Shown here piece by piece: positions 37,561 to 51,834 of a stretch of DNA of 64,000 nt (the stretch's first letter is position 1; each line of letters starts with the position of its first letter). The notes beneath the pieces were generated by a model, which did no database searches, was not told the origin of the DNA, and worked only from the letters and a program-made list of their open reading frames with translations. This DNA is from Rhyacichthys aspro (lineage: Eukaryota; Chordata; Actinopteri; Gobiiformes; Rhyacichthyidae). The position numbers and the translations under genes are program-made. The DNA lies in NCBI GenBank assembly GCA_036850595.1, contig CM072156.1, positions 15,634,326 through 15,698,325 on the forward strand, in the 5' to 3' direction.

Positions 37561-40500
37561 GCTTGCTCTGTTGTGATGAGAGTAATACAGATTAAGTGAG
37601 AAGTTATGGGTGCATGATTTCACAATTTCTCTGTCCACAAAGGGGTCACAAATCATTAAAAGATTTGTGAAATGGCGTTGTGTTTTCCATCCGAAGATGC
37701 AGCTCTCGTCTCAGAAATGTTTCTGAGGAGTCCCGGTGAAAGAATGCAGTGTGGTGAGCTGTCACACGGCGGTGACGTAGCGCCCGGTCTGAGTGTCGCC
37801 GGGGCCGTCCCCTGGTGCTCAGGCAGATTGGAGGAAATGACCGAGCAGACGGTGCCAGAGACATTACTAACCCAATTACCAACCGTCTTTCATTTGGTTT
37901 GGATACTTTATTCTTATTTATTTCCTGGTATTTGTCGCCACGATGCATGCGGTTTGTCTTCATTACGGGGAAAGCACAGAGAGGTAGTCTGAATATTTGT
38001 TGGATCTGCTTCTTTGTTGTGGTGATGAAACATGCTTCTGAACATTCCTACAGATGTGTCAGGGCTCAGAGTCAAAGGTCACGCACTATAAGGTCCAAAA
38101 AATGTGAATGTTTTTCATTGTTTTGGGTGTAAACAAATAAACACTACAATATGGAACATTTCAAATATAGTTTCTAATGTAATTTTCTTTTTGGTTGTTT
38201 ATTTTTTTAAAGTCGCAGGGTGAAATGAGCTGTTGTCCACTGAGCTTTCCAAAGTGCAGTGAGAGCCAGCGTAAAAGTTTGGTAAGAGTCTGGGAATTTG
38301 AGCATGTGTTCCATCTGACACAATGTCCTAATTTAATATAATTTCTCAGTTCGACTCAAAATCAAGACACAAGGCAGAAGGTGAAAATGAAGGTGGCACG
38401 TTTCAGCAGGCTCACGCTGCAGTCTGCCTTTCAGTTCAGCCCAAGTTCATTTCTGAAGCACAGTTGGCCTAAGATGAAGAAAAATGAAAACACAAAGAAC
38501 AAAGAATATATTTTAATTACTTATAAAGACAAATAAAGGGACAGAAGACGTGAAAATGAAATATCCTAAAACAAGGGCAAAACAGTAAAAGTCAATATCT
38601 CAGACTGAGGAAGCCAAAAAATAAATAAATAAAAAGGAAATCAGCCTGTCATATGAAAAAACACAATCCAACCCAATTGGTTTTAGGATGAATCTGACTG
38701 GACAAGACCATTAACACATTTCAAAACAAAGGCAAGAATCTTAAAAAAAAATTTCTATGGATGCTTTCCTCAAATATTAAATATTACACAGTTTAATATA
38801 TATTATTAGTATAATATACAGTTTTAATCAATCTGCTAAAGGCTCTAATGGACCATGTCTGCATTGTTTTATTATTTGAAATCCAAGATGTGGCATTTTT
38901 GGGTCAAATGTCAAAGCAGTGGTTTTAATCTGTAAAAATCTGTGGAAACTTTTATTATATGTGTTTTGATTTCTGAATACACTAGTAATGTAGCTATAAT
39001 AAGCTGGATAATATGTGAGATTTTATGATTTTTTTCAGCTTCATTGTTTATGCAGTGGTTTTATAAAGCATACAAAGTGAATCTTGGGAGAAACATGTAT
39101 ATTACTATTCGAATACACTACAGGAGTGAACTTTTTTCCCCAATATATTTCAGGTGAATCTGATTTGTGCTAAATTAGAAAATGCGTTCCTACATTCAAC
39201 ATGCTCTTAATGGCACACTGTTACTCCAACTTCTCCATTGGGACAGTGCAGCGTCCTCTCCGGTCATTCTGGACAGCTCATCAAGCAGTTTCTTTAAAAG
39301 GTCAACCTTTTGATAAAGTTGTAATCCCAGCAGCGCAAAGTATCATATCTACGGAATCAGTTTCTTTAGGAAGTCAAGACAGATGTGAGAGATCAGGAGC
39401 CGGCAGTAATCAGGAGGGGAAGGTGAGAGGTACACAGCCATACCGCTCACCGCGATCAATCATACTATACTTGTCCTCCCTCGGCTCGGGCCGTTACTGT
39501 CTCCACTGAATGCACTTCTCTCTTTGCTTAAAATTATTACACAGGCCATAAACCCAGAGAGGTGAGTGTCCTGTTAATGTGGGTACATGTAGTGGTTGCA
39601 GTAACCTTTAAGATTGGACAGCCCAGTGGTGGCTTGGACACGGGCCATATATTCTGGTCAATACAAGGCACAGATTGACTTGAGGAGGAGGTTTAAGGCC
39701 TTACATTTTAATTGTCATCGTGGCAGACACTCAAATTGATTCCGAGGAGAAGACCTAAACCAGAGCTCCAGCATAAATTAATAGAGATAAGGTTGGAATA
39801 CTGATAAAATCATGCATTCAACATACAATTTTTCTCCAACTCCAAGACACAGGAGTCAGTCATAATTGTGTTTTTGTGTTAATGATTGCAATCGAATTTG
39901 GACAGATTAAAATGAGATCTCTATTTCTGAAGAGCTTTATAGGTAAAACAAGTCAGGCACAAGTGGAGAATGTAAATGCAATATATGCAGTATATGTATG
40001 TGTAATTACTTTTCACATAGAAGAAATTCTTTTTATTCCACTCCACTGGAATGATGTGTAAATGAATGTATGTCAACACATTGCCCCATTGCTCTACTAA
40101 CTGTACTATCACAATTATTCTTTGTTTATGGATAAGGTGGATAAAGATCATTCAAAAGCTGGGTTGGGCTTAGATTCCTTCAAGAAATTTTTTTTTTAAA
40201 GAAATTCTACATACTATGCCTTTTAAAAAACAGAATTATCAAAGTCATATTTTGCCTTTATATAATCTGTAATCTTTTAAACAGTTCTCTAGGAGACTAT
40301 AAATTAAGTCATGATGCTGTTCATGTTATTAAATCTGATCAAGAAAAGTCAAATTGAGCATCTCCTTCTTATCATAATCTTAATAAACAATTCGTGCACA
40401 TGTTGCGAATTAAAATCACTTCCTTCTTCTCGGCGTACTTTAGTTTTGACGTGCCGACCACACACAAGTCACTTTATCTCCGTCACAGACTCAAACATTA

Positions 40501-41149
40501 CATTTTTACAACTTTTTTTCCCTCCCTTAAACATCAATCTGCTCGGTAATGAAGAGAAAATCTCCAAAGAGGTCACACTGTAGCATGTCTAAATCACTGT
40601 GGCCAGACTGCCCTCAACTCAGCTGGAGTATTGACATTATGCCAGCTATGACACCATAACTCAGCCCACTGCGATGGTCATTTGATAAATGGTATCATAA
40701 ATTGTTGACAAAACAATTTGTGATGTATTATGTTACCGATGGGTTGTACTGCTTATCAAATCAAGTAATCTGGCAGGGCTCTCCATTCATCAGCATAATG
40801 CAAGCGCTCGCCGTAGATAGTGATGACTTTGTTGCTTTGTCGACATCCATTTCAAATGTAGCGACACTGGGAGCAGAAAGTGCAGCTCATGTTGTGGTTT
40901 CATTATTTTTAAGAGGCTCTTATAGAGGTGCACTGTTACTATCTTCCTCCTCGATTGAATGTGTCCGACAGCGTGAGCAGTGCGTTTGTGGCAGAAATAG
41001 TGCCGTATCTCACGGAGTTATCATTTTGGAAGTCTTTGGAACATAAACAAACAGCAAAACTAAAGGATCAGCTTCACAATCCATTGATAATACACACCAA
41101 GACATTACTATCCTTTATTGTGTTATGGTTAATCTTGAGACTTATTTAC

Positions 41150-41173
41150 ATAAAATAAAATAAAATAAAAACT
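41150..41173. repeat. (TAAAA)n short tandem repeat
   Basis: About five tandem TAAAA units are seen, fading into AAATGAAATAAAAAG. Confidence 0.85.
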
Positions 41174-41194
41174 AAAATGAAATAAAAAGAAATC

Positions 41195-41385
41195 AGAACA
41201 GAACTGAACCATGACTAAACTCAGGACAGAACAAGGAATAAATCATGAATAAACCAAAAGCACAACCAGGACTAACAACAACAATATATCTATATCTAAA
41301 CTTATTCTCACCCAGATCCTACCCTGAATAAACCAGGACTTAATCAGAAGTAAACTCAATACTAAACCAAAACCAAACCCACCAT
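41195..41385. repeat. Degenerate minisatellite, unit about AACCAGGACTAA
   Basis: Variants of the words AACCATGACTAAAC, AACCAGGACTAAC, AACCAGGACTTAATC and TACTAAACCAAAACC recur at irregular spacing. This looks like an old, decayed tandem repeat next to the TAAAA array. Confidence 0.55.
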
Positions 41386-44149
41386 ATTTTCCAAGAATCC
41401 ACTTCAATGCCTTTCTATAGCTTTAACAATGACAACATTCTTAAATAACATGCATATTGCTTCACAACTAAGTTTAAATCCCCTCCTTGACTATAATTTA
41501 GCTTATTTAAACACTAAAGTTCGTTATGTGATGACACTGAATGCCAGACAACACATAAAACGGTTGCCTTTTCTCTTTGTGCCACACATTTGTCATCTGC
41601 AATTTCTCACAAAGACACAGCGGACAGAAAAATAATCCTATTGAACCTAACAAGTCATCAGTAAGTTCATTAACGTTTGAGGAGTGACAAGCTGTGACCA
41701 TTTTGACTGCTTTTTTCTTAAGCGTCCTTGAATGGAAAGACAAATGAAAACAAAAAGAAAGCAAAAAGAAAAGCGAGATCAGGAGCATCAGCAGCAGTCA
41801 GCCTGGTTAGTGTAATCAGCGCAGTGCAATAATGGCTTCTATTATTTTTAACTCTTTAGAAGTCTTTTCATTGTCAGCTTTCTTCAAACAGTGAGCATGT
41901 CTGTCTGTGTCCTATTTGTCTTGTTGTAAGGCGCTCATTTGAGTACAACGTGCCACCACACAGCCAATTCCAGCCTGAAATATTTGATCTTAAAAGCCAC
42001 TGTGCAACACAAGTCTCTCGCTCTTGATCAAGACGCAATGTTGTGTCTTTTCATCACGCCGTTCTTTGCTGGAAGTCGCCTGTCCATCCTTTCCACTGAC
42101 AGTGCCATTTCTGTTTGGTTGGCAGTGGGCGACCCCTTGGGCTTCAAAGACACATTGAAGTTTTTTTTGCAAATAATCTGTCACAAGAATCACGGCGACT
42201 AGTGTCTATACCAACATCCGTCCGTCGCTTCTGAACAAAACCTTCTCGGGTACATTCTGCTTGTTGTTGTTGACACCTGGGATAATGTTCTTTGTCATCG
42301 TCGTCGGAGGCTTTTTTTTTTTTTTTTCCCAACACGGCTCCTTCCTTATGATTGTTATAATGCCATTTGTCGCGGAAAAGGGATTAGATGACCCGTTGGT
42401 TTGTGACATTTTGTATCCGCCGCTGAGGAGGAGATGGGATTTATGAAATGGGTCATACACATTCACATGAGTCTTGCTTAAGCCTCCAGTTAAAGCCACA
42501 TGACCTTAAGAGAGAGGCAAAACGTATCACTGGGAAATGCTAATGTAGTGCATTTGGTGAGCATTAATTCTGTGCATGAATCTGACACATATTTCTTGCC
42601 TGAGAAATACAGTGATGCTTTTTATTCTTTTTTAAAACAAGGAATGTGCTTTAGTAATTAGGAGCATATCATTTGTCATCTCATAGTATCGCCATGGTAA
42701 TATTTCTTGTTATTTCTTTTTTCTGATAATGCAAAAATTGCAGATTGGCAAAAAGCATTGAAAATATCACCATTTACTCCTCCCAGAGGTTTAGTGGAAA
42801 GTTAGCATTCACGTTTGTAACAGCAGCTCTGCTTTTCCTCCGTCTCTCCCAGCTCTGAGTTTTCTCAGAGAAGTGTACGCAGCGAAGTTCTCAAGGTTAA
42901 TGCTTCTCTGGAGTTTTTACCTTTGGCCTTCTGCGCAGGTCACAGCAATTAGGCCTTTCACTTGTGAATTAAAAGTGTTTGAAATGTAGAGGTCTGCTTT
43001 CATCATGTGACCCCACAAAGAGGCCAAAACACAGAGATCATAGGTGACGGCATTACAGGGAGGTCTGAGCGTAATTTGACATGACGCTTTTTCAGACACA
43101 TTTTTGCCATTAAAATTATAAATAAAAAGTATGATACATGTGAAATATGTGACATTTGTGAAGCATGTTCATGTGTGTGAAAATGATTATAAGAGTGACT
43201 TAAATTGCATTCAACCAAAAAAAAAGATTAGATTAAATATGCAACTGAATGTATTGGAAAGCTGCATTGGAGGCAAACCATGTGGAGGGAGATAGCACAA
43301 ATAGTTGTGTTGATCAGGAAGCATTTTTGTCCTTTTCATTGTGCTGTGACACATCCTTCATTAGGGTTTAGGCATTAGCTTAAACCAGAACCAGTATCCA
43401 ATAGTAATTAACTTGAGTATATCGGTGGGCCATTATTCACATTAAAGTAACCTTTTAATAGCTGAGCCTTTAACTCCACTGCAGGTAATGACTTTAAAGA
43501 GTGCTTATTAAAAGAGAAATGGTAATGAGCTTTAATAAAGCAGAACAACTTTGAAATGAAGAGCGCTTTTCAATAGGAAAGGATAGAGGGATCGGACCTG
43601 TGATTCCATTAACGAGACTAATGATTCTTTATCAGCCCTCTTATATGTACATGGACTTAACATTAACAGTGATTGAGGACGGGTTTCAGTAAAAAGATGG
43701 GCCTTTTCATTGCCCTTTAAAAGATCTGATAAGAGAAAAAGAACTTTGGTAATTTGAATCACTGAGAATTGATAACACGAGTGCTACGACCTCAAAGTCA
43801 GCGATTGGAGCGGAAATCTCCTTCAGCACTTATGGACTGTAACAAAACGGCACATGTGTAATTATAAAATGAATCTGTCTCATTATGTGTGAAAATGAAG
43901 CGAATGAATGTCAGCAGATTAAGTGATAAGACAGTTTGGATAATGTGGGCTACGTACTGTGTGTTTGATATTCTATGGAGTCTATATTTATAAAGAATCC
44001 TCACCCACGCAGAAATCTTTTAACAATCCTGTGAATATTCGTTTTAACAATAGCTCTTTTTTATATTAACACCAAAAGGCACCAGTGTAAAAAAAGACAA
44101 AGCATTAAAGAAACACCGGGACAGAGGGAATGGAAATAATTAAATCAAT

Positions 44150-44480
44150 CTTTGGCGAGCAGCTGGAGAAGGACTCCAGCTGACAATAGCACCTGGGTGT
44201 GCGTCGCAGGCTGCCTGGGGCTGCGCTGGCAATGCCCACCCTTCCATCTCCCCACAGCGCCCCCCTCAATCCCCCCCTGTGCCCAACGACGGCCCCGGGC
44301 CCCTGCTGAAGCTCAGACTGGTACACCCACCCACCCCACTCCCCCCCCCAGCACTGTCTCGGCGATTCAGACAGAGGCAGCATCGTCACTCTCGCGCGTA
44401 CAGCCTAATTAAAGGGATGATTTGTGAAAAGCCATGTTTCGATATAATTAATCATCAACACAAAGCTATAAAAGCCATCA
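44150..44480. promoter_or_regulatory. GC-rich block joined to a TAAT block
   Basis: A C-rich, CpG-containing stretch (44150-44400) is unlike its AT-rich surroundings. It leads into CCTAATTAAAGGGATGATTT and ATTAATCA at 44447-44454, the reverse of PBX-HOX TGATTAAT. Both strands carry 86-95 codon open frames here, with no recognisable domain. I favour a regulatory element over a gene. Confidence 0.35.
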
Positions 44481-44523
44481 TCGGAACATATTTGCTGTAG
44501 CTAATAGATTAAGGTGCATTAAG

Positions 44524-44547
44524 AAAAAAAAAAAAAAAAAAAAAAAA
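44524..44547. repeat. Poly(A) run of 24
   Basis: An uninterrupted A24 run. No adjacent retrotransposon body was recognised. Confidence 0.9.
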
Positions 44548-47384
44548 GACAGTAGGAAAAGTTGGCAGAGCTTGAATATTTAAACGGGTGTCATCTCCGT
44601 CAACTGTCAACATGGCCGCCGCCGCTACAAATGATCCCTTCACGCCATTAGTGACAACAACTCGCCGTGTGTTCGTACATCACTTTGCTTTCTTTAAACA
44701 GAAGCCAAACATACATGTGGAAATGAATGAGTGCGCGCAAACCCAAACAAATGCTCTCCTTCTTCCATGTTCCTCCTCAACTCAACATGTTTTAATTAGT
44801 CTTGAAAAATGAGTTCATTTGGAAGATAAATAACATGAGCAGTGCATGTCTGTTTTTTGCTTGGCAGGGCTAAAGACGCCTGTTTTGTTTTTGTTTTTTT
44901 CCTCTCTTACTCTCTCTTCATTCTCACAGAAAGATGAGAGACAATTTGCATATTTTATGAAGACATGGCACAAATGTGGCGTTTTAATGCTTTATAACAA
45001 CATAGGGTGTAGACAGAAGAGACAGGATAGTCCAAAATGTTCAAAACCACTAAAATTATATCTTAAATTTCTGTAATGACATTCTTTAAAGGATTTCCGT
45101 GTAACATTTGAACAGAAACGTTTAACTGCTCCCTGTAATTGTTTGTTGCCTTCTGCTAAGTCCTGTTAAATTTTTGTGCATCCTTTTCAATCTTTTCGGA
45201 GGATCTTCCCAATATACGTTCAAATCCAACTCGAAATCAGCGCCTCTCCCTCAAAGTTCCTTGAATCATCTTTATTGTCCTTATCAACCTGAGCTAAACA
45301 ACTTTACTGCGTGCCGACGAAATTACACATATCATCAATAAATATTTATTCAGTGGTCGTGGTGAGCAATGGGTGTGAACTCAGGTGTAATTTGGTTTCA
45401 GTCTATCAAGATTAATTTTGTCGTGAACATGATGAATGCAAGGCGCACCGACGCTCCGATGCATCAGTGTCATTCGGGATGAGATTTTTCATGGGACTTG
45501 AGAGTTTCTAAGATTAAGTGCGGTATTAGTCAATGTTTTTGGGATAAGACTTCACACTAATTTAGTGAAGAGCAACAACCTGCAGAGGAGGCTCCATTAG
45601 CAATGACAATGAACTACAGCTCTGGTGGGGGAAATCTGATTAACGCCGCTTGCTGGAATTGTGAACTCATTCTGCTGGTTGGGCGATAATTCCACATTTG
45701 CAGCAATACCGTGGCTCATAAAGTTTCTGTGCCAAATTTCTCTCTTTTACTCGAGCGTCGTCATATTTCATGAGCTCCCCATGAGGCGACGCTATTGTTA
45801 GTTGTGACACTGAATTTATAGATCTGTCGAGGGAATACAACTCAATCCCCAGTAACACATATCAGAAAAGAGGTATTTGTTTAGGAATTCAAGAATACGT
45901 TAGATCTCATTTGTGAGGCATTGTAACGTGCCAAATTTCAAACAAAAGCAAGAGCGCGCCTGAGGCTGTTTGAGATTGAAAATGGGTACAAGTGCGTCGA
46001 GATCTCCTGAAATACCTCTCCTCATCCGCGTTGTTAAATACTTTGTGATGCTTTTAACTTTATTCAAAATGTACAATTGACTTTCGCTGCAAAATATCTC
46101 TTTATTCTTCCTTTTTTTTTTTTTCCGAGGAAGTTTCCCTATTGAGATCAGATGTTCTGAATATATAAAACTGACAAGCCGCTGTCAGCATTGATTTCCA
46201 TTTCTCCCAGAAATATGGTGTTGAAATCCTCTCCGGGCAGATAAGTATCTTTACACATGACTGCCAGATTTGATTGCCTTCTGTAAGAGGGGGACTGTAT
46301 CGCAGCCCCTCTCAGTGGAGACACACTACATTGTATTCTTTTTCTGTTATGCCATACCATGCCCCTCACAGAGCCCTCATCTAAATAAGAATATTTCTTC
46401 CATGCTTGGCTGTCCTTGGAAGGATTGGTGTGCAGCAGAGCCGCAGTGTCGAATGTACGGGGGGTATCCACTCGCTGCTCACTCAACGGAACATGTGACC
46501 TTAGCAAACTGGAGATGTCGGCTCATATTGCTATAAAAAGTCTTTTTTTATGTACTGTTCGCTTGGAATGTCTCTTTTATACTAAAATTAGAGCAGCTGT
46601 TTAACCACAAAGTAAAGAAGGAGGGGGGAAAATAAATCAAGCAACAATACAATGTTCTATCAACACTATTTAAAGAGACTATTCATTTGACTTTGAATAT
46701 ATTTTATTTATTATGCTTACTTGTACCTGTATCAAGACCAGTTCAGGACAATCAGGGTGTTTCTAAGCCATGAGGCCTATTTGTAGCCGTTCACTTTTAC
46801 CGAGCAACTGTCTTTTTCAGTTATTTTTGAAAAACAATTCAGTCCATATCCATGTTCAAATATCCAATTTTCAGAAATGTGACCTCACTTTAACTTTTCA
46901 GAATAAACTGATGAATGAAAAAGCTCCTGTTTGTAGCACTCGCATTTATACATCACACATAAATGCTAAGAGTGCTATAAACAGGAGCTTTCTCTCCTGG
47001 TGCTGGTGATGAGTCTGGAGTGTAGTGACGAGGCTACATGGTTTGATGGTTGCTGCTTCACACAGTGCAATAATAAATTTGGGGCTATGGGGGTCTGACA
47101 TTGTCTGCACTCAGTATAATTAAGCGGTGCATTAGAAAGAAGGCTGGAATAAAACATGAGTATGTAAATGCAGCCTGGAGCTGATGTTCTAGTGATTATT
47201 ACAATGCAGATAAAGCATTTCTCACAACTGCCTGTGTCTACTGAAGCCTCCGAAAACATCTGGACCTTTTAATTGAAAAATGGCGTGGTGTTTCGCTGTG
47301 CCGCTTTGTGCTAAGTGAAGTCAACAATTAAGACGAAAATGTAATTGATAAGAATTGCGTTGCTTCATTATTTGGTGTTCTAGT

Positions 47385-47420
47385 CAAGAAAATTGATTTA
47401 TCAATTATTCACAGGTCACA
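47385..47420. promoter_or_regulatory. Candidate PBX-HOX site
   Basis: TGATTTAT at 47394-47401 lies inside a short dyad, TTGATTTATCAA, followed by TTATT. It is a single motif, so support is weak. Confidence 0.25.
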
Positions 47421-49952
47421 GAGCAGAGGCCATGCGTTTCTTTTCTCTGAGCATCATCACTGTGGAACATACAGCAGTGAACGACACAGTCTGTCCACAT
47501 GAAATCACATTATCACAGCACTATGTTCAAAATAAATTAGTTGAAAACTCATTTTAGAGCTGGTACAGTCTACATGATGAACAGTAATGCATGGACAACT
47601 TCTTTAATCAGTTCATGTACAAAATACTTTTTCACTGATGGTAGACATTTAATTGTTATTGTTGCATTTTAATGCATGTTATATTTTCACATGAGCAGCA
47701 AGTAAGATAGTGAATGGTATTGCTTTTCATTTGCCGTTTTATTTACAAGTGACCCAGACTGTACTAAATCTTTCCTAAAGCTTTATGATTTCCTTACTAC
47801 ATAAATCATTCAAACCCAACACGTAAACGCTTATGTCTGCATCATTCAGTCATATAGACATATACCTGATGTAGGTCATCTTATACACATTTCCCAATCA
47901 TTCAACTAAACACTGAATGATTTCAAATGACGCACAAAAATACCTGCTCCGTTTTACTGTAGTAAAAAAGTGAGTTGAGTTTTTTTGAGTCTGCGTGCAC
48001 ATTCCTTCATCCTTGCTGTCTGAAGTCTCTAGATTAGTGGGCCTGGGGCAGAGGCTGTTCATCTGCCAATATGGCACCAGCCTGAGTGATGGGCATGTGG
48101 CGATGTCACTAATGATCAGACCATAATGATTCGCTGACAGGGGAGGAGAGCAATAGATTGTCACTGGGGGTTGAGTTAAAGAGGGGCCCTAATGATCTGC
48201 CTGCAAACACTGCCTCACCACCTCCTATATCACTCCATCTCTTTACTATACCACTCATAGGGTTCCTCTCCAATGGAGGGAGCCACTGTGTTTTGTCTCA
48301 ATGCCATCTCGTAACGCACTGTAAACATCTGTCAGCCCCATATCTATATTTCATGCTATTACCTTTTAGGCCTTGGGCTGCGTGCTGTAAGCCTCGGGGT
48401 ACTTGATTTCCACCAGCGTGAGCTTTCAGCGGAAGAAGGATCAAGTCGTAATCATGGCGCTGCATGGCAGTGTTTTAGCAGTGGGTGTCCTATATACCAA
48501 CATCCCAAGTGGGTCCAATTCTGTAGCACTCAGCGAAATGAAGAATACCTCATGACCTCTATTTTTATCAGATGCTCTGTTACCCCTGTCACCCTCTTCT
48601 ATCCCTACTATAGCTCTTAACCTGCCATGAGAATAAAACCTGGCAGGTTAAAATATATGCAAAAGCGTAGTTAACACTGATTAATGGATACGTTTTAGGA
48701 AAGCAATCTAATTTTGTTGGAAAGTTGTTGATTTTCTGTCGTTATGAATGTACTTAAGACTTTAACAGGGTGAAAATGAGAGCTCTCAATGCTTTTTTTT
48801 TATGAGTTAGCAGCAGAAATAGAACATACTGGCATCAACTTTAAACTTCCACCAATGACAGAGCAATAATAGGATACAATAACTCACAGAAGGCTTGTTG
48901 CAACTTTAAAAATCTCAATCTAACATAGACTTAAAAACTTGAATTGGTGTTTAAATCGCTGCTGGCTACTTCAGGAGATGCCTTTATCTATTGACCTTTA
49001 CCCTCAAAATAAAACCAAACTAACACTTACTTTATTCCGTCCAGTATTTCCTTCCATCTGACTTGAGACAGCTGCCGAGATTAAAACATTACAGTCACGC
49101 ACCATTTTAACACTGTAACATTTTCCAACATAACCATCACCAGGGAAACTTTCACCCCATCAGTGTGTTTAATTATGGCTGGACCCGATTCAACTCTCAT
49201 CCTCTCAATATTATTTTATCTCATTTAAGGGGAAAAAATGAAAGCTGAAGAAAAAAAAAAAAAAGGCTCGGCAAGTACTTTCGTAATTTAAGAGAGTGTT
49301 AATGAGTGGCTGCTAACCTTTCTGAGTTATCCATCATCCGGTAATGGAGGCGAGGATCCCTTTTCCAATCTGCTTCATTAAAAACTTTCTATTAAATCTA
49401 AATATGACGCAGCACAGTGGTGGGATTTATACTGTTTCTACATTCATTCTTACATACAGCTAAAGTCGATGATACGGATTTTAACTCCATTGATTTTGGA
49501 GGCCTTAAAAGAACAATAAAGAGTGAGCATGAAGAAGTGAGAATGAAGCTGGATCATTAGAGCGGGATTTGACAGATGTTTGTAACAAGCCGAGGTTTTT
49601 ATAGCGGGAGAAAAACAAACCAAAGTAAATTTTGAACTGGTGTTTGAACACTCTAATGGCTGAGGTTTACAAGGGTCACAGTGTGCCATTTCAATCACAG
49701 CACAAATCTGAGAATCAGTTTGGTGCACACTGGAGAGGAACACGTAATATACTGTAGCTCGTAGTTGTAAACTGTATATTAGACAAGAAGACATACCTTT
49801 AACTGAGCCGAGAAGTGCAAGAAGGAAATACAAGTGGAACAGAAAATATGAAAAAAGAACATAAAGCTAATGTTAAGCTGGATCTGTTGCAAAATCTAGA
49901 TTTAATTTATGAATAAAGGTGACTAATATAGACATTAGTCACTAGGTTGTTA

Positions 49953-50506
49953 TGGTGCATTCATGTGGTCCTCAGGAACTCAGGAAAATGTTTTTCCGAG
50001 ATTAAAAATGCAAATGAACGCCTGCTCAGCTCAGAAACTCGGGTGAGTCGGAGTTGCCCGAGATTCCATGTTGACATTATTTTCATCATCAACATGGCGG
50101 AGTAAATCAAAGAAGATTTAGATTTAGCCAAGATTTAGTTATTACATAACTGTTTTGTTATAACTTGATAATTTGACAGTACTAGTTTTTTTGTCCATAT
50201 AGGCTTATTTTGACTATACACAAAGTTATTTATTTATTTCTTTACGTTGGTATTTATAGGTTTCAACATACATGTTCACTTCTTATGTTTTGAATAGGCA
50301 TTACTACTAATAGGCTAATTGTTGGAGAATTTTGGATCTATTGTAAGGTTGTAATTGCTACTTTGACTGTATTAACTCATTTAAAAATAACATTAGCATA
50401 TTTCTGACTTCAAGTCCATTTTCCTTGTTGTTATGATTTAGAATGTGTTGATTTTCCTCATACTGAAGTTGGAAAAACGACTTCCGAGGACCACATGAAC
50501 GCACCA
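49953..50506. mobile_element. MITE-like non-autonomous DNA transposon, 554 bp
   Basis: The ends form terminal inverted repeats. The left end reads TGGTGCATTCATGTGGTCC and the right end, reverse-complemented, reads TGGTGCGTTCATGTGGTCC, with one mismatch over the first 21 bases. Both ends are flanked by TTA (49950-49952 and 50507-50509), a possible 3-bp target duplication as made by PIF/Harbinger-type transposases. The interior has no transposase frame and contains a smaller inverted pair (CCATGTTGA and TCAACATGG near 50067-50098). Family assignment is tentative; a hAT-derived MITE is possible. Confidence 0.75.
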
Positions 50507-51646
50507 TTAAACTAATTCTTGTAATTAAATGAATTCCCATAAAATTGCCCAATTCTTTTTCAATTTGCTAAATTTTCAAGATATGCCAAAGTCAGTCTCC
50601 AAGGTCATTTAATAGTGTAAATTCTCTAAAGACAGGACAAGGTTGGCCTGGTACATACTGTACATACTGAACTTTAGTATTCACACAGACTTCATTTTCC
50701 GCAGGTACATTGCAGAAGTATTTGTATCAATACAAGCATGACCTCAACACTGTGTCATGTGAAATTATGGGTTAATATCCATTGGCAATGGTGCAGTATT
50801 TCAGCCTACAAGCATAAGCTGCAAACATATATCCTTTCCTTTGTGTATTATACTAGCACATCGTTTTTATTCTGCATCAGTGAAGATCCAAAAACAAATT
50901 TAGACCATAAAAAGTAAAACGCCATCCACATTGTTTATATCACTCAGATCATTTTTTCCATTTTCCCATTTCCACCTATTTCCTTTAAATGCTTGTTGGC
51001 TAAAGGCATACCAGAACCAGATATAGCTCCAAACCAGATGTGTGCTGTTGCCATGTCAATCCAATAGCCCCAAACTCCTTTTGGAAGATATGGAAAAGTG
51101 CAGGAGGGCAAATGGTGAAGTCAGAGATTCCCCCCTCCCTTTTCTTGTCATAAATCATGCTTGGCAGCACAGAATAAGCTACTTCTAAAGACATCGCTAC
51201 TGGCACTATACCCATTGCCATTCATCACCTCAGAGAAACTACAAAAAGCTCAGAAAAGAGAAAAAAACATCACCACAAGCTTGTAACCTCTGAACCTAAC
51301 TCTCCTACATTAGTAAAAGTGCATTCAAAGATGAGGCAATGTGTGCATTATCATGTCTTTCCTGGAATAATCTATAGTCTGATAATGCATTTGGTAAAAG
51401 GATGTATCTTAGGGTATTCATATCCATTAAATTGTCAGTAGTTATACTCTGTGTCAAGTTTCCAAGCATTTTAACCTCCAGTCTCCTTTTGCTGTATACA
51501 GTATATACCTCAGAGGGATGCTCTATGCCAGTGTGAGACTATTGAGATTAACGCATAGGAGAAATGATATTTCCGTCTGGAGCTACATGAACTAACCTTT
51601 AGCCTGCACCTTAAAATGACTGCTGTTTTTCATTTCTCTCGACCAG

Positions 51647-51735
51647 ATCTGACGGCCGTGGCAGTAATGGCGCTGATGAATGCCAGAATAAACAGACGGT
51701 GGGAGACAAGACAAGGAAGATAAATGTGTCTGAAG
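51647..51735 (+). CDS. Candidate exon 2 of the unrecognised divergent gene
   Basis: The exon is bordered by a strong pyrimidine-rich acceptor (TTTTTCATTTCTCTCGACCAG) and a good donor, GAAG|GTAGGA at 51736. One frame is open throughout its 89 nt: one base, 29 codons, one base. The peptide begins SDGRGSNGADECQNKQ and ends TRKINVSE. It is hydrophilic and probably disordered. The incoming phase matches candidate exon 1 (AT + A = Ile). The outgoing phase (one base, G) matches the exon at 61668 (G + TG = Val). The other two frames hit stops. No family was recognised. Confidence 0.45.
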
Positions 51736-51834
51736 GTAGGATTCTTGGCAGTTTTCAATTCAGCAAAAACCTGGATTTCATTTGATGTTTTTGGATGTTA
51801 GTACAAAAAGACTTTGAGTGTTTTACCCACACAG

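Larger units (their letters stand above)
35614..51646 (+). other. Proposed intron 1 of the divergent gene; non-coding with enhancer-like blocks
   Basis: This 16-kb stretch has no convincing exon on either strand. It holds A/T-rich simple repeats, TAAT clusters (separately listed near 37.5, 44.4 and 47.4 kb), a GC-rich block at 44150-44400, a degenerate minisatellite at 41.2 kb and a MITE-like element at 49953-50506. Whether or not the divergent gene is real, the region lies upstream of pbx3 and is a natural place for its distal enhancers. The many short open frames are treated as chance. Confidence 0.5.
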
